Part shown: positions 10,183-21,748 of the stretch, in pieces
How the letters are laid out: each line of letters begins with the position of its first letter
Position numbering within the stretch: position 1 is the first letter of the stretch
Source of the DNA: an uncultured Porphyromonadaceae bacterium
GTDB taxonomy: Bacteria; Bacteroidota; Bacteroidia; Bacteroidales; Muribaculaceae
Length of the DNA stretch: 34,160 nucleotides
NCBI GenBank assembly: GCA_947177615.1
Contig: CAMWUY010000006.1
Coordinates: 1 to 34,160 of the forward strand
Reading direction: 5' to 3'
Notes under the pieces: generated by a model
What the model was told of the DNA's origin: nothing
What the model saw: the letters and a program-made list of their open reading frames with translations, nothing else
Databases searched by the model: none
Position numbers and translations under genes: made by a program

Positions 10183-10677
10183 TTAGTTTTTCTCGATTTC
10201 ATCCAACATTTTGTCAACGAGCGCCTTCTGCGAGGCATCGTTGTCAAGCTGCTTACGCACCATTTTCTCAGCAATCTCGATAGAGAATTTGCTGACTTCG
10301 TTTCTAAACTGGAGCTCGGCTTCCTTGCGTGATTGTTCTATCGACACTTTAGCGGCATCCATCACCTTTTGAGCTTCGACGGTGGCCTGTTGTTTAGCCT
10401 CCTCGATGATCTGAGACTTCATCTTTGCCGCATCACGCAACATTTCAGCCTGCTTGGCCGACGCCTCTTCCATATACTTTCGGGCCTCCTCGCGCGCATT
10501 GTCAAGCTGATGCTTGGCCTCTCGTGCATATTCGACCCCCTTGTCGATGGTGTCGGCCCGCTCCTCCATATTCTTGATGATCACCGGCCATCCCCACTTC
10601 CATAATATAACGAAGAGGATAATGAATGCGATGAACATCCAGAATACCAAGCCAAAATCGGGCGTGAATAATTCCAT
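10183..10677 (-). CDS. atpF: F1Fo ATP synthase subunit b
   Basis: 164 aa, one N-terminal TM helix followed by a long charged coiled coil; in atp order. Confidence 0.95.
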   Translation of the reverse strand: MELFTPDFGLVFWMFIAFIILFVILWKWGWPVIIKNMEERADTIDKGVEYAREAKHQLDNAREEARKYMEEASAKQAEMLRDAAKMKSQIIEEAKQQATVEAQKVMDAAKVSIEQSRKEAELQFRNEVSKFSIEIAEKMVRKQLDNDASQKALVDKMLDEIEKN

Positions 10678-10707
10678 ACTTACGCTTGCTTAGTGTCGTC
10701 GACTCGA

Positions 10708-10989
<282 letters not shown>

Positions 10990-11067
10990 TTATTATTTTC
11001 TAATTTATAATCCCTAATCCAATACCAATTCACGTCCCTCTAACCTTGATCCCGGGAAACCCTGTTC

Positions 11068-12372
11068 TTAAGCCTCCACCTCATCATGATGTCCCGACTC
11101 CTGGCTCATCGCGATAAACATCGTCGACAGCAGCGTAAATACATAAGCCTGTATAAAGCTGACCAGAACGTCCAGCAACAACATGAAACAAGAGAAGAAG
11201 ATCGATATTGCAGTAGCTCCACCTGATGCAGCAGCTCCGAATGCGGCAAAGATGAAAATCAGCAGTGTCAGAGTTATGACAATCATGTGTCCACCCATCA
11301 TGTTGGCGAAGAGACGCACGCACAATGCCGCAGGTTTTGTAAACATACCGAAAATCTCAATCATCTGCATGATAGGTAGAGGGAACTTCAGGAACATCGG
11401 CACATCAGGCCAGAATATCTCTTTCCAATAATGCTTAGTACCCTTGACATTAGTGATGATAAATGTCAGTACAGCCAGCACTAAAGTGATCGCGATATTG
11501 CCAGTCAGATTGGCACCTCCGGGGAAGATAACAATCAGGCCGAGCAGGTTCATCGTCAGTATGAAGAAGAAGCATGTCAGCAGATATGGAGCATACTTGG
11601 GAGCATTCTTACCGAGGTTAGCCTTGATGACACCTGTATATATGAAGTCAATCAGCATTTCGAAAAATCCCATACCCTTGCGCGGCGCCTTCATACCCTT
11701 ACGAGTATAAAATCTGACAACACACATCACCATTACCGTCACTAATACAGCAGCAATAAAGAGAGCCAAAACATTCTTGGTAATAGAAATGTCAAGAGGT
11801 CTATACTCACGATAGTAGTGGTCTCCAGCCTTGGTATATCCGGCCAGAACGGTATGATGAAGGTCAGTTCCCTTGCTCTTAGCCTCAGCGATCAACATAG
11901 CGTTTACCTCCGCCTGTTGTGCATCAGTGAGCGGGAAAAGCTCCACCACCTTATTTTTATTCTCACTGAGGTGAGGGATATAGAAGAGATATTCCTTACC
12001 GTCACGCACCACACTGTGTATGACCGGAACAAGGTGTTCCTCCTTCTTACCGGTCTCCTCATTTTCAGTCACGATAACCTCGGTGAGTTTATCGGAGCTG
12101 AAACAGAACCACTTGCCATCCTCCGCACGGACAATGACCGGCAACGGGATACGGTAAACGTGACTGAACGGGACCTCCCAGCCGTATCCGTCACCGAGGT
12201 GATGGAATATTATCTCCTTGACGTCGAGATTTTTGCTCTCGGCCTGCTCCTCTTCAGCAGCCTCAATTTTCTCATGTTGAGTGAGCTGATGAGTCTCCGC
12301 AGTATCAGCGACACTTCTGAAAGCCGGAAGTGTAACCAAAATCAAAGAGACTATAAGCAGTAGACGCTTCAT
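11068..12372 (-). CDS. atpB: F1Fo ATP synthase subunit a with a long N-terminal extracytoplasmic extension
   Basis: C-terminal half carries PAALCVRLFANMMGGH; N-terminus has a signal peptide then about 180 hydrophilic residues before the first TM helix. Confidence 0.96.
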   Translation of the reverse strand: MKRLLLIVSLILVTLPAFRSVADTAETHQLTQHEKIEAAEEEQAESKNLDVKEIIFHHLGDGYGWEVPFSHVYRIPLPVIVRAEDGKWFCFSSDKLTEVIVTENEETGKKEEHLVPVIHSVVRDGKEYLFYIPHLSENKNKVVELFPLTDAQQAEVNAMLIAEAKSKGTDLHHTVLAGYTKAGDHYYREYRPLDISITKNVLALFIAAVLVTVMVMCVVRFYTRKGMKAPRKGMGFFEMLIDFIYTGVIKANLGKNAPKYAPYLLTCFFFILTMNLLGLIVIFPGGANLTGNIAITLVLAVLTFIITNVKGTKHYWKEIFWPDVPMFLKFPLPIMQMIEIFGMFTKPAALCVRLFANMMGGHMIVITLTLLIFIFAAFGAAASGGATAISIFFSCFMLLLDVLVSFIQAYVFTLLSTMFIAMSQESGHHDEVEA

Positions 12373-12441
12373 ATTGTGTAGTAAATTTGCTAATCAATAA
12401 ATGCGGCGAGCCGCTAATGTTATTAAATCCGCAGATAGCCC

Positions 12442-12678
12442 TCAGTAGACGCAGACAGTCACCTTATTGTCTATCACATCCACAAGACCACCCTTGACCA
12501 CTATTTCATTCTCACCATTCTCCTCCGAACTGTATCTGACGGCGCCCTCGGAGAGGACCGCAATAATCGGAGCGTGATTTTTCAGAACGGTAAAGGAGCC
12601 CATAGCACCCGGAAGTGTTACGGCATCGGCTTCACCTCTAAATAAAACGGCATGAGCGGATATGATTTCAAGTGTCAT
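12442..12678 (-). CDS. atpC: F1Fo ATP synthase epsilon subunit, short form
   Basis: 78 aa, MTLEIISAHAVLFRGEADAVTLPGAMGSFTVLKNHAPIIAVLSEG beta-domain; no C-terminal helical domain. Confidence 0.93.
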   Translation of the reverse strand: MTLEIISAHAVLFRGEADAVTLPGAMGSFTVLKNHAPIIAVLSEGAVRYSSEENGENEIVVKGGLVDVIDNKVTVCVY

Positions 12679-12702
12679 CTGACCGGAAATTTTCTAATGT
12701 TG

Positions 12703-14235
<1,533 letters not shown>

Positions 14236-14245
14236 TTATTTCAAA

Positions 14246-15322
14246 TTAGAAGTGCCATCCCAGAGCGACGAATACCGCCATCAGGATCAGGTTGCACAGA
14301 GCTATCGGCATCAGATACTTCCACTCGAATGCAAGCATCTGGTCGATACGGACACGCGGGAATGTCCATTTGAACCAAATAATGACAAATGAGATGAAGA
14401 AAGACTTACCGACAAACCATACGATAGAGGGTATCCAGTTCATCACGGCATTAAATCCATCCCAGCCCGGAATATGGAGAGGCATCCAACCGCCCAGGAA
14501 CATCAGCGAAGCGATGCCTGAAACGATAAAGAGGTTGAGATACTCTGCGAGATAGAAGAAACCGAAGTGAATACCGGAATATTCAGTATGATAACCCGCG
14601 ATCAACTCATGTTCAGCCTCCGGGAGGTCGAACGGGCCACGATTAGTCTCCGCAGTAGCAGCGATAACGTAAATGACGAATGCAATAATAGCGGGGATAT
14701 GACCACGGAATATAAACCAACCGTTGTTCTGTTCGAGCACCAGCTCATTAATGTTCATAGTTCCGGCGAAGACTATGATGGTCAATATAGCCAGACCGAG
14801 AGAGAGCTCGTATGATATCATCTGAGCACCGCTACGCATCGCACCGATAAGCGTATACTTATTATTGGATGACCATCCGGCCAAGAGAATACCCAGCACA
14901 CCCACAGAGGATACCGCGAGGACGAAGAAAATACCGATATTGAAGTTGATAATCTGCAGACCATTACCCCATGGGAGACAAGCCAGCATTACAACAGAAG
15001 ATGTGATGACCAGATAGGGGGCTAATTTGAAGAGGAAACGGTCAGTACCTTTCAGGCTGATAAGCTCCTTGATCAGGATTTTGAACATATCAGCGAAGAC
15101 CTGCAACAGACCCCACTTACCTACGCGCATCGGACCGAGACGACACTGGAACCATGCGCAGAGCTTACGTTCATACAGGATGTAGAATAACGCAAGAACA
15201 GTGTATGTCAGCAATACGAGAACTCCAATGACAACGCATTCTATCAGTACAGCAGTCCACTCAGGCATTACGCTGAGCAGAGCCTCATTGATTGCGCTGG
15301 TCCAAGTACCAAAATTGAACAT
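14246..15322 (-). CDS. nuoH: NADH-quinone oxidoreductase subunit H
   Basis: 358 aa, RLGPMRVGKWGLLQVFADMFKILIKE and DLPEAEHELIAGYHTEYSGIHFGFFYLAEY motifs. Confidence 0.97.
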   Translation of the reverse strand: MFNFGTWTSAINEALLSVMPEWTAVLIECVVIGVLVLLTYTVLALFYILYERKLCAWFQCRLGPMRVGKWGLLQVFADMFKILIKELISLKGTDRFLFKLAPYLVITSSVVMLACLPWGNGLQIINFNIGIFFVLAVSSVGVLGILLAGWSSNNKYTLIGAMRSGAQMISYELSLGLAILTIIVFAGTMNINELVLEQNNGWFIFRGHIPAIIAFVIYVIAATAETNRGPFDLPEAEHELIAGYHTEYSGIHFGFFYLAEYLNLFIVSGIASLMFLGGWMPLHIPGWDGFNAVMNWIPSIVWFVGKSFFISFVIIWFKWTFPRVRIDQMLAFEWKYLMPIALCNLILMAVFVALGWHF

Positions 15323-15391
15323 AACTTATAATTGATGTTTGGTAAATTTCTATTTAAAATTTCACTGCATAAATTGTCACTTGTTCCGGCC

Positions 15392-17029
15392 TTATCGGTC
15401 GATATCCGGGATAACGAAGTCAAGAGCGGCACCGATAGTCACGAGGTCAGCGATCATGTGACCCGAGCAACATAGATCCATGACTCCGACAAGGTTGAAA
15501 CAGGGGCTCTGGAAGTGCACACGATACGGAGTCTTCTCGCCTGTAGACTCGATGTAAACGCCGAAAGTGCCACGTGAAGCTTCAATCTGCTGATACCAGT
15601 GTCCGGCGGGGAGCTTGATGATCTTCGGAACATTGAGGGCACGGATATCACCCTCGGGAATATTGTCGACGAGTTGTTCCAGAATGCGGCAGCTCTGTTC
15701 AATCTCCAACATACGCACCATATAACGCGCATACGAGTCGCAACCGTCGAGGAGTACCTCATCAAATTTCAACTCCGGATAGATGCTGTACGGGCGAACC
15801 TTGCGACAGTCACAGCTCCAGTTGGAGCCACGTCCGCTCGGGCCTGTGATACAATAATTGATCGCATCCTCCTTAGAGAGCATACCGACCTTCTTAAGAC
15901 GGTTTTTGGCAATTATATTACCGCTGAACACACGATGATACTCCTTAAGACGCTCAGGCATAATAGCCAACAGCGCCTTGACATCTTTTTGGAAGTCAGG
16001 ATGCAAATCGGCAATGACACCTCCGATGACATTATAGTTCATCGACATACGCGCACCGCAGGTCTTGTCAAAGATATCGAGTACCTGCTCACGTTCACGG
16101 AAGCCATAGAAGAACGCTGTAGTAGCGCCAAGGTCCATAGCCGTACATCCGAAAGAGAGCAAGTGAGAGGAAATACGCATCAACTCATCCATCATAACAC
16201 GAATCACCTGTGCTCGACGAGGCACCTCTATACCGAGCGCCTTCTCGATACACATACAGAGACAATGGCGATTCTGATGAGCGGACATATAGTCCATTCG
16301 GTCAGTAAAGTGAAGTATCTGCGGATATGTCAGTCCCTCAGTCAGTTTTTCGATACCGCGGTGTATATAACCTGAGACGACATCAACCTTCTTGATGACC
16401 TCACCATCGACAGCCGTACGGAAACGCATCACACCGTGAGTAGAGGGGTGTACCGGGCCGAAATTGACCACATAATCATCAGCCTCAAATACCTTCTTTG
16501 CAATCTTTGACACCTTGCCGTTAGCATCCTCGACATAAGAGACGGTATCGTCTTCATTTATTTCATCGTTGAGACGAATCGGGTTCTTCTCCGGGCTTGC
16601 ATCATAATCCTTGCGCAGCGGATGACCTACCCAGTCATTGCGTAAGAACATACGGCGCATATCGGGGTGATTGATAAACTTGATTCCGAAGAAATCATAT
16701 ACCTCCCTCTCCTGGAAAAGCGCAACCTTCCACAAGTCAGAGACAGAATGTATAAAGGGATTTTTGATATCGTCGCAAACCACCTTGACGCAGAGCATAT
16801 CCCATCCACGCTTGGTCGAGGTGAGATAATACATAACTCCGAGCGACTCCTTCCAGTCCATACCGACAACGGCAGTCAGCACATCAAAAGAGAGACGATC
16901 GTCGTTTTTGAGTTGAGATGCCACATCGTGCCAATCCTTATCCGGCACCTGTATCTCCAGACATTCACCACCCTCGATAAAGGTTATATTTTCGTTGATG
17001 GCTTTGATTAAATCTTTTATATCGCTCAT
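15392..17029 (-). CDS. nuoCD: NADH-quinone oxidoreductase, fused subunits C/D
   Basis: 545 aa; NuoC-like N-terminus (EREVYDFFGIKFINHPDMRRMFL) followed by NuoD (NFGPVHPSTHGVMRF, HFTDRMDYMSAHQNRHCLC). Confidence 0.96.
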   Translation of the reverse strand: MSDIKDLIKAINENITFIEGGECLEIQVPDKDWHDVASQLKNDDRLSFDVLTAVVGMDWKESLGVMYYLTSTKRGWDMLCVKVVCDDIKNPFIHSVSDLWKVALFQEREVYDFFGIKFINHPDMRRMFLRNDWVGHPLRKDYDASPEKNPIRLNDEINEDDTVSYVEDANGKVSKIAKKVFEADDYVVNFGPVHPSTHGVMRFRTAVDGEVIKKVDVVSGYIHRGIEKLTEGLTYPQILHFTDRMDYMSAHQNRHCLCMCIEKALGIEVPRRAQVIRVMMDELMRISSHLLSFGCTAMDLGATTAFFYGFREREQVLDIFDKTCGARMSMNYNVIGGVIADLHPDFQKDVKALLAIMPERLKEYHRVFSGNIIAKNRLKKVGMLSKEDAINYCITGPSGRGSNWSCDCRKVRPYSIYPELKFDEVLLDGCDSYARYMVRMLEIEQSCRILEQLVDNIPEGDIRALNVPKIIKLPAGHWYQQIEASRGTFGVYIESTGEKTPYRVHFQSPCFNLVGVMDLCCSGHMIADLVTIGAALDFVIPDIDR

Positions 17030-17051
17030 TACTAAAATGATGAGTAATTTC

Positions 17052-17663
17052 TTAATCTATTTTACCTCTCTCCTCGGGGTGTTCGGCGAAGAACTCCTCA
17101 CGTTTCTCCTTGCGATTGACACCGCCGAAGAACTTCTGCACTCTGATCTTACGTTGCAACTGCATCAGACCATAGAAGAAAGCCTCCGGACGCGGAGGGC
17201 AACCCGGGATATAGACATCAACCGGCAGGATCTTGTCCACACCCGGCAATACACAATAACTATTTTTGAACGGGCCGCCACTGACCGCACAGCCTCCACA
17301 AGCTATGACATACTTAGGCTCAGCGAGCTGATCATATAGACGACGCATCACAGGAGCCATGCGGTGTACGATAGTACCCTGAACCATAATATAGTCCGCT
17401 TGTCTCGGAGAGTTACGAGCGACCTCAAAACCGAAACGGGCCATATCGTAACGAGCGGCGCCGAGGCTCATAAACTCAATAGCACAACAGCTTGTACCGA
17501 AACAGAGAGGCCACAACGAGTTGGAGATACCCCAGTTGATGAGTTTATCGAGATTACCAACGACTACATTAGCACCGGTAGCGTTAAGTTCCTCGACGAG
17601 CTTGTCGATATATTCATTGTCCTTGAAGTCTTCACGCTTCATGCTCTTGATATTCACTTCCAT
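17052..17663 (-). CDS. nuoB: NADH-quinone oxidoreductase subunit B
   Basis: [26 protein letters not shown] ... [10 protein letters not shown] ... [14 protein letters not shown]. Confidence 0.98.
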   Translation of the reverse strand: MEVNIKSMKREDFKDNEYIDKLVEELNATGANVVVGNLDKLINWGISNSLWPLCFGTSCCAIEFMSLGAARYDMARFGFEVARNSPRQADYIMVQGTIVHRMAPVMRRLYDQLAEPKYVIACGGCAVSGGPFKNSYCVLPGVDKILPVDVYIPGCPPRPEAFFYGLMQLQRKIRVQKFFGGVNRKEKREEFFAEHPEERGKID

Positions 17664-18025
17664 TTCAAAGCTCCTTTCTTCCAGGCATACGCCAGACCTA
17701 AGACAAGAATTACCATAAAGATACCGATGCAGAGCAGACTCTTAGTGCCCATATCGCGAGCGACAGTAGCCCAGGGATACAGGAAAACAGTCTCAACATC
17801 GAAAATCAGAAACAGAATGGCAAAGATGTAATATCCCGCCTTAAACTGCATCATAGACTCACCACGTGTCGGAATACCGCACTCAAAGGGTTCTGATTTC
17901 TTTACAGAATAGGATTTAGGGGATATCAAACGAGCAATCAACAGCGCGGCGACAACAAGCAAGATACCTGTCAGTGTCGCTGTGATGGCTAATGTCCCAT
18001 TGCCTATCTCCAACAATAAATTCAT
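17654..18025 (-). CDS. nuoA: NADH-quinone oxidoreductase subunit A
   Basis: 123 aa, [43 protein letters not shown]; overlaps nuoB start by 10 bp. Confidence 0.97.
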   Translation of the reverse strand: MNLLLEIGNGTLAITATLTGILLVVAALLIARLISPKSYSVKKSEPFECGIPTRGESMMQFKAGYYIFAILFLIFDVETVFLYPWATVARDMGTKSLLCIGIFMVILVLGLAYAWKKGALKWK

Positions 18026-18099
18026 ATTAATCGTTAGATATTAGTTAGTTACGTTATTTTTCCGCTTAATTAATGTACCTTTCCGGCACAAATTATCCA

Positions 18100-18107
18100 C
18101 AAAGATA
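18100..18107 (-). promoter_or_regulatory. Bacteroidota -7 element TATCTTTG upstream of nuoA
   Basis: Minus strand TATCTTTG matches TAnnTTTG, about 75 bp upstream of the nuoA ATG; the -33 position (TTTT) is weak. Confidence 0.55.
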
Positions 18108-18120
18108 GTTAAAAATATTT

Positions 18121-18151
18121 AAAAATAAAAAAGGGTGCTGTAAAACACCCT
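18121..18151 (-). terminator. Terminator of the 18169-19074 lipoprotein gene
   Basis: Minus strand AGGGTG-TTTTACAG-CACCCT followed by TTTTTTATTTTT. Confidence 0.8.
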
Positions 18152-18168
18152 ATATATTTTAAATATTA

Positions 18169-19074
18169 TCAATAGACCATGTACGAACCCTCAAACGCGC
18201 CATGATAAATACCATGGACAGTATAGTTGCAGATGCACTTGGTCAGCATTTCACCCGTGCTCTGCAGTGTGAAACTGTCAAATGTGAAATTCTTATATTC
18301 GATAACGACACCGTCCTGCTGAGAAACCAGAGGCACCACATCGACACCGGTGACAGTATAACCTGCAGGGGAATAATTGACTTTCAAATCCTTAAGACAG
18401 ATAGCCTTGATAGGGGTCCCCATTTGAGAGGCAAACTGAATATTGTACAATACCACCGTTGCACTCTTCATGTCATCAGAGAAACAAACCCGATAGAACG
18501 CATCCTTGCATGTATAGCTCAGACCATCCTGACCCTGGAAGGAATAGTGAGTCACAGTCTCTCCGGCGAAATAGAGGTCCTGTGGTATTGTCTTGACCTT
18601 GTAGTCAGACCCTATTTCATAGCTCAGACACAATCGATTATTTATCGGATTAACACCGATGACACCCGGCACGGCAGTCGGATAGTAATAGAAAAGAGTA
18701 GACTCAGCGCCTTTAAGAGATGTCACACCCACACCATCGCTCATTGTACCCGCTCCGCTGAAATTACGAGCATAACCGGATGACGCGATTTTCTCTGTAA
18801 ACGACATCGGATCAGATTGCAGAGATATATTTTGACCGCCGATGGCCATCGGTTCACTGCTCACGGTAGCCGTAGCCTTGCCTAAATTGTAAACAACCTT
18901 GTATTTGACATTACTCTGAGCCGTCACGGGTTGATCGGCATCCGTGGGGATGACAATATTGCAGAGTGCGACATCCACAAAGACCGATGTACCGTCATTA
19001 TCAAGATTGCATCCGCCGAGGAGCATGGCACCGCCGACAGCAGTGAGCATAAAAATTTTAGACTTTATATTCAT
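18169..19074 (-). CDS. Secreted lipoprotein of unknown function
   Basis: 301 aa with N-terminal signal and lipobox (AVGGAMLLGGC); no family recognised. Confidence 0.8.
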   Translation of the reverse strand: MNIKSKIFMLTAVGGAMLLGGCNLDNDGTSVFVDVALCNIVIPTDADQPVTAQSNVKYKVVYNLGKATATVSSEPMAIGGQNISLQSDPMSFTEKIASSGYARNFSGAGTMSDGVGVTSLKGAESTLFYYYPTAVPGVIGVNPINNRLCLSYEIGSDYKVKTIPQDLYFAGETVTHYSFQGQDGLSYTCKDAFYRVCFSDDMKSATVVLYNIQFASQMGTPIKAICLKDLKVNYSPAGYTVTGVDVVPLVSQQDGVVIEYKNFTFDSFTLQSTGEMLTKCICNYTVHGIYHGAFEGSYMVY

Positions 19075-19183
19075 AATGTTCGGTTATTATTCTATTTTAA
19101 GTTAGTATATACAGTCAGATCAGATGTCAATACGCCGAGGAAGGCACGACGAGACAACTAAGACCCGGCTGTCAACATCCGTA

Positions 19184-19214
19184 CAAAGTTAAAACATAAT
19201 TCCGAACTATCAAA
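19184..19214 (-). promoter_or_regulatory. Promoter TTTG-N19-TAACTTTG for the 18169-19074 lipoprotein
   Basis: Minus strand TTTG ATAGTTCGGAATTATGTTT TAACTTTG; leader of about 105 nt. Confidence 0.7.
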
Positions 19215-19260
19215 ATCGGCAACCGGGCAAAATATTTAAATCAAGAAATGTTTCAGAGTT

Positions 19261-21597
19261 TCAGAGTGTGAGGGAAAAGGTGGCTCCGAGAGTAAGGGGT
19301 GTGCCACGCTGAAAGAATTCATTTCCCATCGATAAGAAATAGAAAGTCTTATAGGAGGTATCGGTCAGGTTGTTACCCCATATTTCCAGTCTCCATTGCG
19401 GAGCGACAAAGGCAACCGAAGCATTGAGCAAAGCATAAAACGGCTGACGCTGCGTATTGGATTCATTCCAATATATATCACCTGCGGCAGTACATCCCGC
19501 CGACCACTCGATGGCATTACGGCCGAGCCATTTTGCGTGCATATCATAAACACCACTGACATAAAGAGTGTTGGAGGGTGCATAGGGCAACCGTTTGCCC
19601 CGATAATCATTAAGCCCGCTTTTAAATCTCAGAAACCGTGCATTGGTATATCCATAGCTGGCGGTGAGTACGACAGACTGAACCGGGCGGCAGGTCATAC
19701 TGACCTCACCACCAAAGCTGCGTGTACGCCCCGCATTGGTCATCATACGTCCGGTAGTCTGACCTTCCGGGAACACCGTCAATTGCTGATCACGGCAATC
19801 TATATAGAAAAGGCTCACGTCGGCCGAAACAGGGAAACGACTGCAATTAAGATGCGCACCAATCTCATAGGTCATACTCTTTTCCGGCTTGTAACCGACC
19901 ACCTCATCCACATCGTACTGACTACCGACACCCATAAAGTTCATAAGTTTCTGTTGTAACACCTCACTGAACATCTGAGTGTTAAATCCGCCGGCCTTAT
20001 ATCCGCGTCCAATGGAGGCATATATATTCGATCCAAATCCACCCAAATCATACAGAGCTGTAAACTTGGGTAAGACCATGAGATACTGGCGATGCATGCG
20101 TCCCTGCTCATCAATATTGACGTTGCTATGGTGCATTATCGCAAGATGATCGAAATCAGGAGGCAAAATGCCGGCCGGATTATCATAAATATCATAAGAT
20201 GTATTGCAGTATGAATGATACCGGAGATTGACACGCTCATAATCAAACCTCAGCCCCGCCGAGAGATGCCATCGTCCCAGATCCAGGTCCGACTGATGAT
20301 AGATTGCGATGCCGCCATTGGGAGAACGGAAGTCACTGTTGAGCACAAAGCTGTCATCATTCCACCGAATTGGATAATAAGGATTCACCTTATTGCGATG
20401 ATATTCTATAAGCCGGGATATACCGACCTCCTTGAATGTGACCGGAGCCTCCATGCGCTGATGTCGATAAAAAGCATAGAGTCCGGCAAGCCATTTATAT
20501 CTGCCGTCCCACTGGCGGCCTCTCAACATAATATCCTCAGTGACAGCCGTCTCGTGTTTACGCTGTGTCAGAGTAAAATAGGGATCAGGCAGAAAGTCCT
20601 GATCCAGAGTCATATTATCATTGATATGTTGCAGGGAGGTGACAGAGAGGAGTTCCATACCGGCGATACGGGCACGCACAGTCAGTCCGTCAGTCAAAAG
20701 AAACCGACGGTAGAAGCAAGTGTCATTATATTCGATCCGTCCTGTACCTACATACTCATAGGGATAGCCACCCTGGCGCAATATGGAAGAGGAGAGTACA
20801 TTGGTAACAGTAACTGAAGATGAGGGTTGCCAATGAAAACGGAGGCGAAGAGAGCCCGAGTCCTCCTTATCGACTTTCCGGCCATTATATTCATTGATAA
20901 AGCGACCGTCGGAATGTGTAAACCCGGCGGAGGCACTAAAGGCAGTGAAAGGGTTAAATTTATGATACCATCCCGCGTGAGCCCTGACAGTATTGCCCGA
21001 AGAATATGAGGCCCCCAAACGCCACCCCTGAAATGTCATAGGCGAGAGCGTACGTATGCTGACCAATCCCGTCATAGTGTTGCGTCCGAAGAGCGAAGAT
21101 TGCGGACCCCGCAACATCTCGATCGAGACAATATCAGACATCTCAAAATCGTATGCATCCTTGTTGAGGACACCGACATTATCAATATTGAGACCGACGG
21201 CCGGCTGATCCATACGGGCACCGATACCACGGACATAAATCGAAGATGTGATACGTGAGCCGTAATCGGGAATATAGAAATTGGGCACCATCGAAGATGC
21301 CTGCTTCAGATCAGTTATATTCTCGCGTTCTATCTCCCCCGGCCCTATTATATTGCCACTGACGGGCATCTCATCGAGGGTGTGCAATTGCTTGACCGCC
21401 ACGACATCCACCTCCTGCAGCAACCGATATACCGTATCGTTGGCAGCCTCAATATCCGGATTGTCATCACGGTCCATGCCGGTGATATGCGCATCCGCAT
21501 AAAAAGCATGGAGAGACAACATACCTCCGGCAAGTAAAAGATTGCCCGCCATCCGGCATCTCCTCAGGTTGTCAAAAATATGTAATAACTGTATCAT
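19261..21597 (-). CDS. TonB-dependent outer membrane receptor (iron-complex/siderophore type; no N-terminal carboxypeptidase-like domain)
   Basis: Plug motifs VYVRGIGARMDQPAVGLNIDNVGV-like, VSIEMLRGPQSSLFGRNTMTGLVSI; C-terminal ...LTLGATFSLTL ending in a hydrophobic residue. The start may be the internal Met at 21549. Confidence 0.9.
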   Translation of the reverse strand: MIQLLHIFDNLRRCRMAGNLLLAGGMLSLHAFYADAHITGMDRDDNPDIEAANDTVYRLLQEVDVVAVKQLHTLDEMPVSGNIIGPGEIERENITDLKQASSMVPNFYIPDYGSRITSSIYVRGIGARMDQPAVGLNIDNVGVLNKDAYDFEMSDIVSIEMLRGPQSSLFGRNTMTGLVSIRTLSPMTFQGWRLGASYSSGNTVRAHAGWYHKFNPFTAFSASAGFTHSDGRFINEYNGRKVDKEDSGSLRLRFHWQPSSSVTVTNVLSSSILRQGGYPYEYVGTGRIEYNDTCFYRRFLLTDGLTVRARIAGMELLSVTSLQHINDNMTLDQDFLPDPYFTLTQRKHETAVTEDIMLRGRQWDGRYKWLAGLYAFYRHQRMEAPVTFKEVGISRLIEYHRNKVNPYYPIRWNDDSFVLNSDFRSPNGGIAIYHQSDLDLGRWHLSAGLRFDYERVNLRYHSYCNTSYDIYDNPAGILPPDFDHLAIMHHSNVNIDEQGRMHRQYLMVLPKFTALYDLGGFGSNIYASIGRGYKAGGFNTQMFSEVLQQKLMNFMGVGSQYDVDEVVGYKPEKSMTYEIGAHLNCSRFPVSADVSLFYIDCRDQQLTVFPEGQTTGRMMTNAGRTRSFGGEVSMTCRPVQSVVLTASYGYTNARFLRFKSGLNDYRGKRLPYAPSNTLYVSGVYDMHAKWLGRNAIEWSAGCTAAGDIYWNESNTQRQPFYALLNASVAFVAPQWRLEIWGNNLTDTSYKTFYFLSMGNEFFQRGTPLTLGATFSLTL

Positions 21598-21605
21598 ACC
21601 GGATG

Positions 21606-21613
21606 CAAAATTA
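21606..21613 (-). promoter_or_regulatory. -7 element TAATTTTG for the TonB-dependent receptor
   Basis: Matches TAnnTTTG on minus strand; very close to the annotated ATG at 21597. Confidence 0.45.
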
Positions 21614-21647
21614 ATAAAATAAACTTTTTTGATAAATATGTTTTAGT

Positions 21648-21655
21648 TATTTTTG
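21648..21655 (+). promoter_or_regulatory. -7 element TATTTTTG for serine dehydratase
   Basis: Matches TAnnTTTG on plus strand, about 95 bp upstream of the ATG at 21749. Confidence 0.5.
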
Positions 21656-21748
21656 CAAACAAGTATCAATCTGCGTTTATCATCTCAATGCCGCTCATCC
21701 GGAGAGGCAGATCATATACTTGAGCTGTCTAATAATAAAAATATCAAA

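Noticed and set aside
15599-16375. 258-aa plus-strand ORF antisense to nuoCD
   Set aside because: Antisense shadow frame, no domain recognised.
21724-21741. Shared TGTCTAATAATAAAA string with about 31949-31964
   Set aside because: A 15-bp A/T-rich match is expected by chance in a 34-kb window.
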